Below, piece by piece: positions 13,472-15,120 of a stretch of DNA of 15,120 nt. The position numbers were made by a program, and so were the translations under genes. Each line of letters begins with the position of its first letter. Position 1 is the stretch's first letter. Source of the stretch: Pseudomonadota bacterium (GTDB taxonomy: Bacteria > Desulfobacterota > Anaeroferrophillalia > Anaeroferrophillales > Tharpellaceae); NCBI GenBank assembly GCA_015486445.1, contig WFRT01000047.1, positions 1-15,120 of the forward strand, read 5' to 3'. The notes below the pieces were generated by a model, which was not told the origin of the DNA, did not search any database, and was given only the letters and a program-made list of their open reading frames with translations.

Positions 13472-13957
13472 TTAATCGGCGGACTGGCTTTCCTTGAGCC
13501 GCTCCCGCTGCCTCTGGTCCTTGCGCCGGCGGGCATTTTCACAGCGGCGCTGGTCCTCGCTGTTTTCCAGGATCAGGGGCGGGACCGGCCGGGGCCGGCC
13601 ATTCTTGTCCAGGGCGACGAAGGTCAGATAGGCCGAGGCCGTGTGGTGGATATCGCCGGAGATCATGTTTTCGCTGATTACCCGGACCCCGATTTCCATT
13701 GAACTGCGGCCGGTCCGGTTGATCGAGGCGGTCATGGTTACGAGGTCGCCGATATGCACCGGATAGAGAAAATCAAGTCTTTCGATCGAAGCCGTTACGG
13801 CGTTGCTGCGGGCGTGGCGTAAAGCCACGACCCCGGCGGCGTTGTCGATCATTTTCATGATGACCCCGCCGTGGATGATGCCGGCCGGGTTGGCATCGTG
13901 GGGCTGGACGACATGGGAGAGAGTGACCATGCTCTCGCGAACGGTTTTTGCCTGCAT
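13472..13957 (-). CDS. Acyl-CoA thioesterase, hotdog fold (YciA/BFIT-like)
   Basis: A 161-residue protein. The ATG at 13957 (MQAKTV) is chosen over an upstream extension because AGGGAG lies nine bases before it and the family normally starts here. The hotdog active-site pattern is clear: N23 and G26, H29-G30-G31, M34 and D38 within DANPAGIIHGGVIMKMID. Next come ASIERLDFLYPVHIGDLV and SAYLTFVALDKNGRP. Such enzymes hydrolyse acyl-CoA to free acid and CoA in the cytoplasm. The last 30 residues form a highly charged, Arg-rich tail not needed for the fold. It is the first gene of a two-gene minus-strand unit with the decarboxylase; no obvious metabolic link between them is known. Confidence 0.9.
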   Translation of the reverse strand: MQAKTVRESMVTLSHVVQPHDANPAGIIHGGVIMKMIDNAAGVVALRHARSNAVTASIERLDFLYPVHIGDLVTMTASINRTGRSSMEIGVRVISENMISGDIHHTASAYLTFVALDKNGRPRPVPPLILENSEDQRRCENARRRKDQRQRERLKESQSAD

Positions 13958-14009
13958 GAGTGTGCTCCCTGAAGCCGGTTTTTTTTCGTTTTGTTCTGAA
14001 GTTCCCGGG

Positions 14010-14038
14010 CTCCTAGCCCAAGTGCCGGTTTTTGTCAA
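14010..14038 (-). promoter_or_regulatory. Predicted promoter of the thioesterase-decarboxylase pair
   Basis: On the minus strand a perfect TTGACA (14038-14033) is followed after 17 bases by TAGGAG (14015-14010), a weak -10 with three of six matches. It lies about 55 bases upstream of the thioesterase start. Confidence 0.4.
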
Positions 14039-14070
14039 TATTTTACCTTGTTCGCCGGGGCCCGGGCGGC

Positions 14071-14100
14071 TTGGCAAAAGAAGCTTTCCTGTGCTATGCA
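14071..14100 (+). promoter_or_regulatory. Possible promoter of the pyrophosphatase gene
   Basis: TTGGCA (14071-14076) and TATGCA (14095-14100) lie 18 bases apart, and TGC just before the -10 gives an extended -10 element. Both hexamers are imperfect. It lies about 64 bases upstream of the ATG. Confidence 0.3.
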
Positions 14101-14163
14101 GACCGGAATGAAAGGGTTGCGGCCCGGTTGATTTTAAAGGATCTTTACGTGGGGAGTTGAATC

Positions 14164-15120
14164 ATGTTGGAAACCATTGTTGTCGGCCACCGAAATCCCG
14201 ATACCGATTCAGTTTGTTCCGCCTACGGCTATGCCCGGCTGAAAAACCGGCTCGACCCGGAGGCGGCCTGCCTTCCGGCCCGCTGCGGCACCCTCAATCC
14301 CCAGACCCGTTTTGTTTTCGACCATCTCGGGATCACGCCCCCGGCCTTTATCAAGGATGTCTATCCGAAAATTGCCGATATCATGACCAGCCAGGTCAAC
14401 TGCATCGAGTATGGGGACCCGATCCTGGAGGTCATGGAAAAGATTGAGCAGTATAAAGTCCACCTGCTGCCGGTGATTTCCGCCCGGGGGCGCTATGCCG
14501 GCATCGTCAGTATTTTCGAACTGGCCGAGTTCTTCATGGCCGGCGGCGACGGCCGGCCGGTCTACCATTTCCGCCGCGACAATTTCGGCCGGGTGCTTGA
14601 CGGTTTCTATTTCATCCGGGGCGAGCAGGCGGAATTTCCCGCCTCCCTGTTTGTCGGGGCGATGCCCTACGACCGCTTTCTGGACCGGGTTTCCCGGGTC
14701 CGGCACGAAAGCGCGGTGCTGATTGTCGGCAAGCGCCGGGATCATATCCGTTATGCCGTCGAGCACCAGTTTCCGGCCATTGTCCTGACCGGTTTCAAGG
14801 ACCGCGACGACATCGATTTCAACTTTGACGGCTACCGGGGAACGGTTTTCGTCTCCCGCCTCGATACTGCCGAAACCATCCGCAAGCTGATCGTCTCGGT
14901 TCCGGCCGGGACCATCATGGTAACCGAGGTGCCGACGATCAGCCCGCAGGACTACCAGGAGGATGTCCGGGAACTGATGCTCAAAAGCGACTACCGGGGC
15001 CTGCCGGTGGTGGACGAGGAGGGAAGGCTGCTGGCCGTGGTTACCCGGACCGACCTGCTGAAGAAGGTGGCCCGGCGCCTGATTCTGGTCGATCACAACG
15101 AACTTTCCCAGGCCGTTGAA
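14164..15120 (+). CDS. ppaC: Manganese-dependent inorganic pyrophosphatase with CBS (and DRTGG-like) regulatory region, 5' part
   Basis: The frame is open to the right edge; 319 codons are present. The N-terminus has the DHH-family metal-binding motif GHRNPDTDS, with H9, D13 and D15 as expected manganese ligands. At about 66-120 is a first CBS motif (IADIMTS to GIVSIFELAEFF). A region of about 125 residues in the position of a DRTGG domain follows, then a second CBS motif at about 254-302 (GTIMVTEVP, then RGLPVVDEEGRLLAVVTRTDLL). The DHH domain resumes with VDHNE at 309-313, which carries the next metal ligands. This CBS-DRTGG-CBS insertion is known in family II pyrophosphatases regulated by adenine nucleotides. 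The enzyme hydrolyses pyrophosphate in the cytoplasm. GGGGAG seven bases upstream supports the start. The gene is divergent from the thioesterase. Confidence 0.9.
   Translation, partial: MLETIVVGHRNPDTDSVCSAYGYARLKNRLDPEAACLPARCGTLNPQTRFVFDHLGITPPAFIKDVYPKIADIMTSQVNCIEYGDPILEVMEKIEQYKVHLLPVISARGRYAGIVSIFELAEFFMAGGDGRPVYHFRRDNFGRVLDGFYFIRGEQAEFPASLFVGAMPYDRFLDRVSRVRHESAVLIVGKRRDHIRYAVEHQFPAIVLTGFKDRDDIDFNFDGYRGTVFVSRLDTAETIRKLIVSVPAGTIMVTEVPTISPQDYQEDVRELMLKSDYRGLPVVDEEGRLLAVVTRTDLLKKVARRLILVDHNELSQAVE

Noticed and set aside
13958..14077. N-terminal extension of the thioesterase frame
   Set aside because: The 40 extra residues have no family similarity, cross the predicted promoter, and the internal ATG has a good ribosome-binding site.

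Overview
The window reads as a piece of chromosome from a GC-rich, probably anaerobic bacterium, most plausibly a member of the Desulfobacterota (former Deltaproteobacteria). That guess rests on a split Mrp/Mbh-type antiporter operon, a periplasmic binding-protein-like gene of a kind common in that group, an orphan B12-binding radical SAM protein, a CBS-containing manganese pyrophosphatase and an FNR/HcpR-like palindrome. No rRNA, tRNA, CRISPR array or transposase gene was seen.

Layout. The left edge carries the 3' part of a plus-strand gene for a periplasmic binding-protein-like protein (LpoA-like). Next comes a ten-gene operon on the minus strand, about 8870 down to 983, for a multisubunit cation/proton antiporter. 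In transcription order it is MrpE, MrpB, MrpF, MrpG, MbhD-like, MbhE-like, MrpC, MrpD, a NuoL-like subunit and a NuoM-like subunit. The usual large MrpA is split: its NuoL-like part and its two C-terminal domains are separate genes. A third antiporter-like subunit (NuoM-like) has been added, and there is no hydrogenase or quinone module in the window. Several genes overlap by ATGA or lie a few bases apart. The operon ends in a perfect 16-bp hairpin at 922-959.

Upstream of the operon is a minus-strand gene for an exported protein of unknown function built from two repeats. Divergent from it is a plus-strand B12-binding radical SAM gene preceded by an FNR/HcpR-like palindrome. Further right, a minus-strand pair encodes a hotdog acyl-CoA thioesterase followed by a diaminopimelate decarboxylase-like enzyme. 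Divergent from that pair, and cut by the right edge, is a plus-strand gene for a manganese-dependent pyrophosphatase with CBS domains.

The most notable feature outside the genes is a family of non-coding, hairpin-forming mobile elements. There are three copies with intact ends, one short (88 bp) and two long (about 240 bp), plus one partial inverted copy. They share 13-bp terminal inverted repeats beginning GTAAC and are flanked by 8-bp direct repeats. These look like MITEs, and their ends fit mobilisation by an IS66-family transposase. One copy lies in the predicted 5' leader of the antiporter operon, one lies just downstream of that operon, and the compound copy overlaps the stop codon of the decarboxylase gene.
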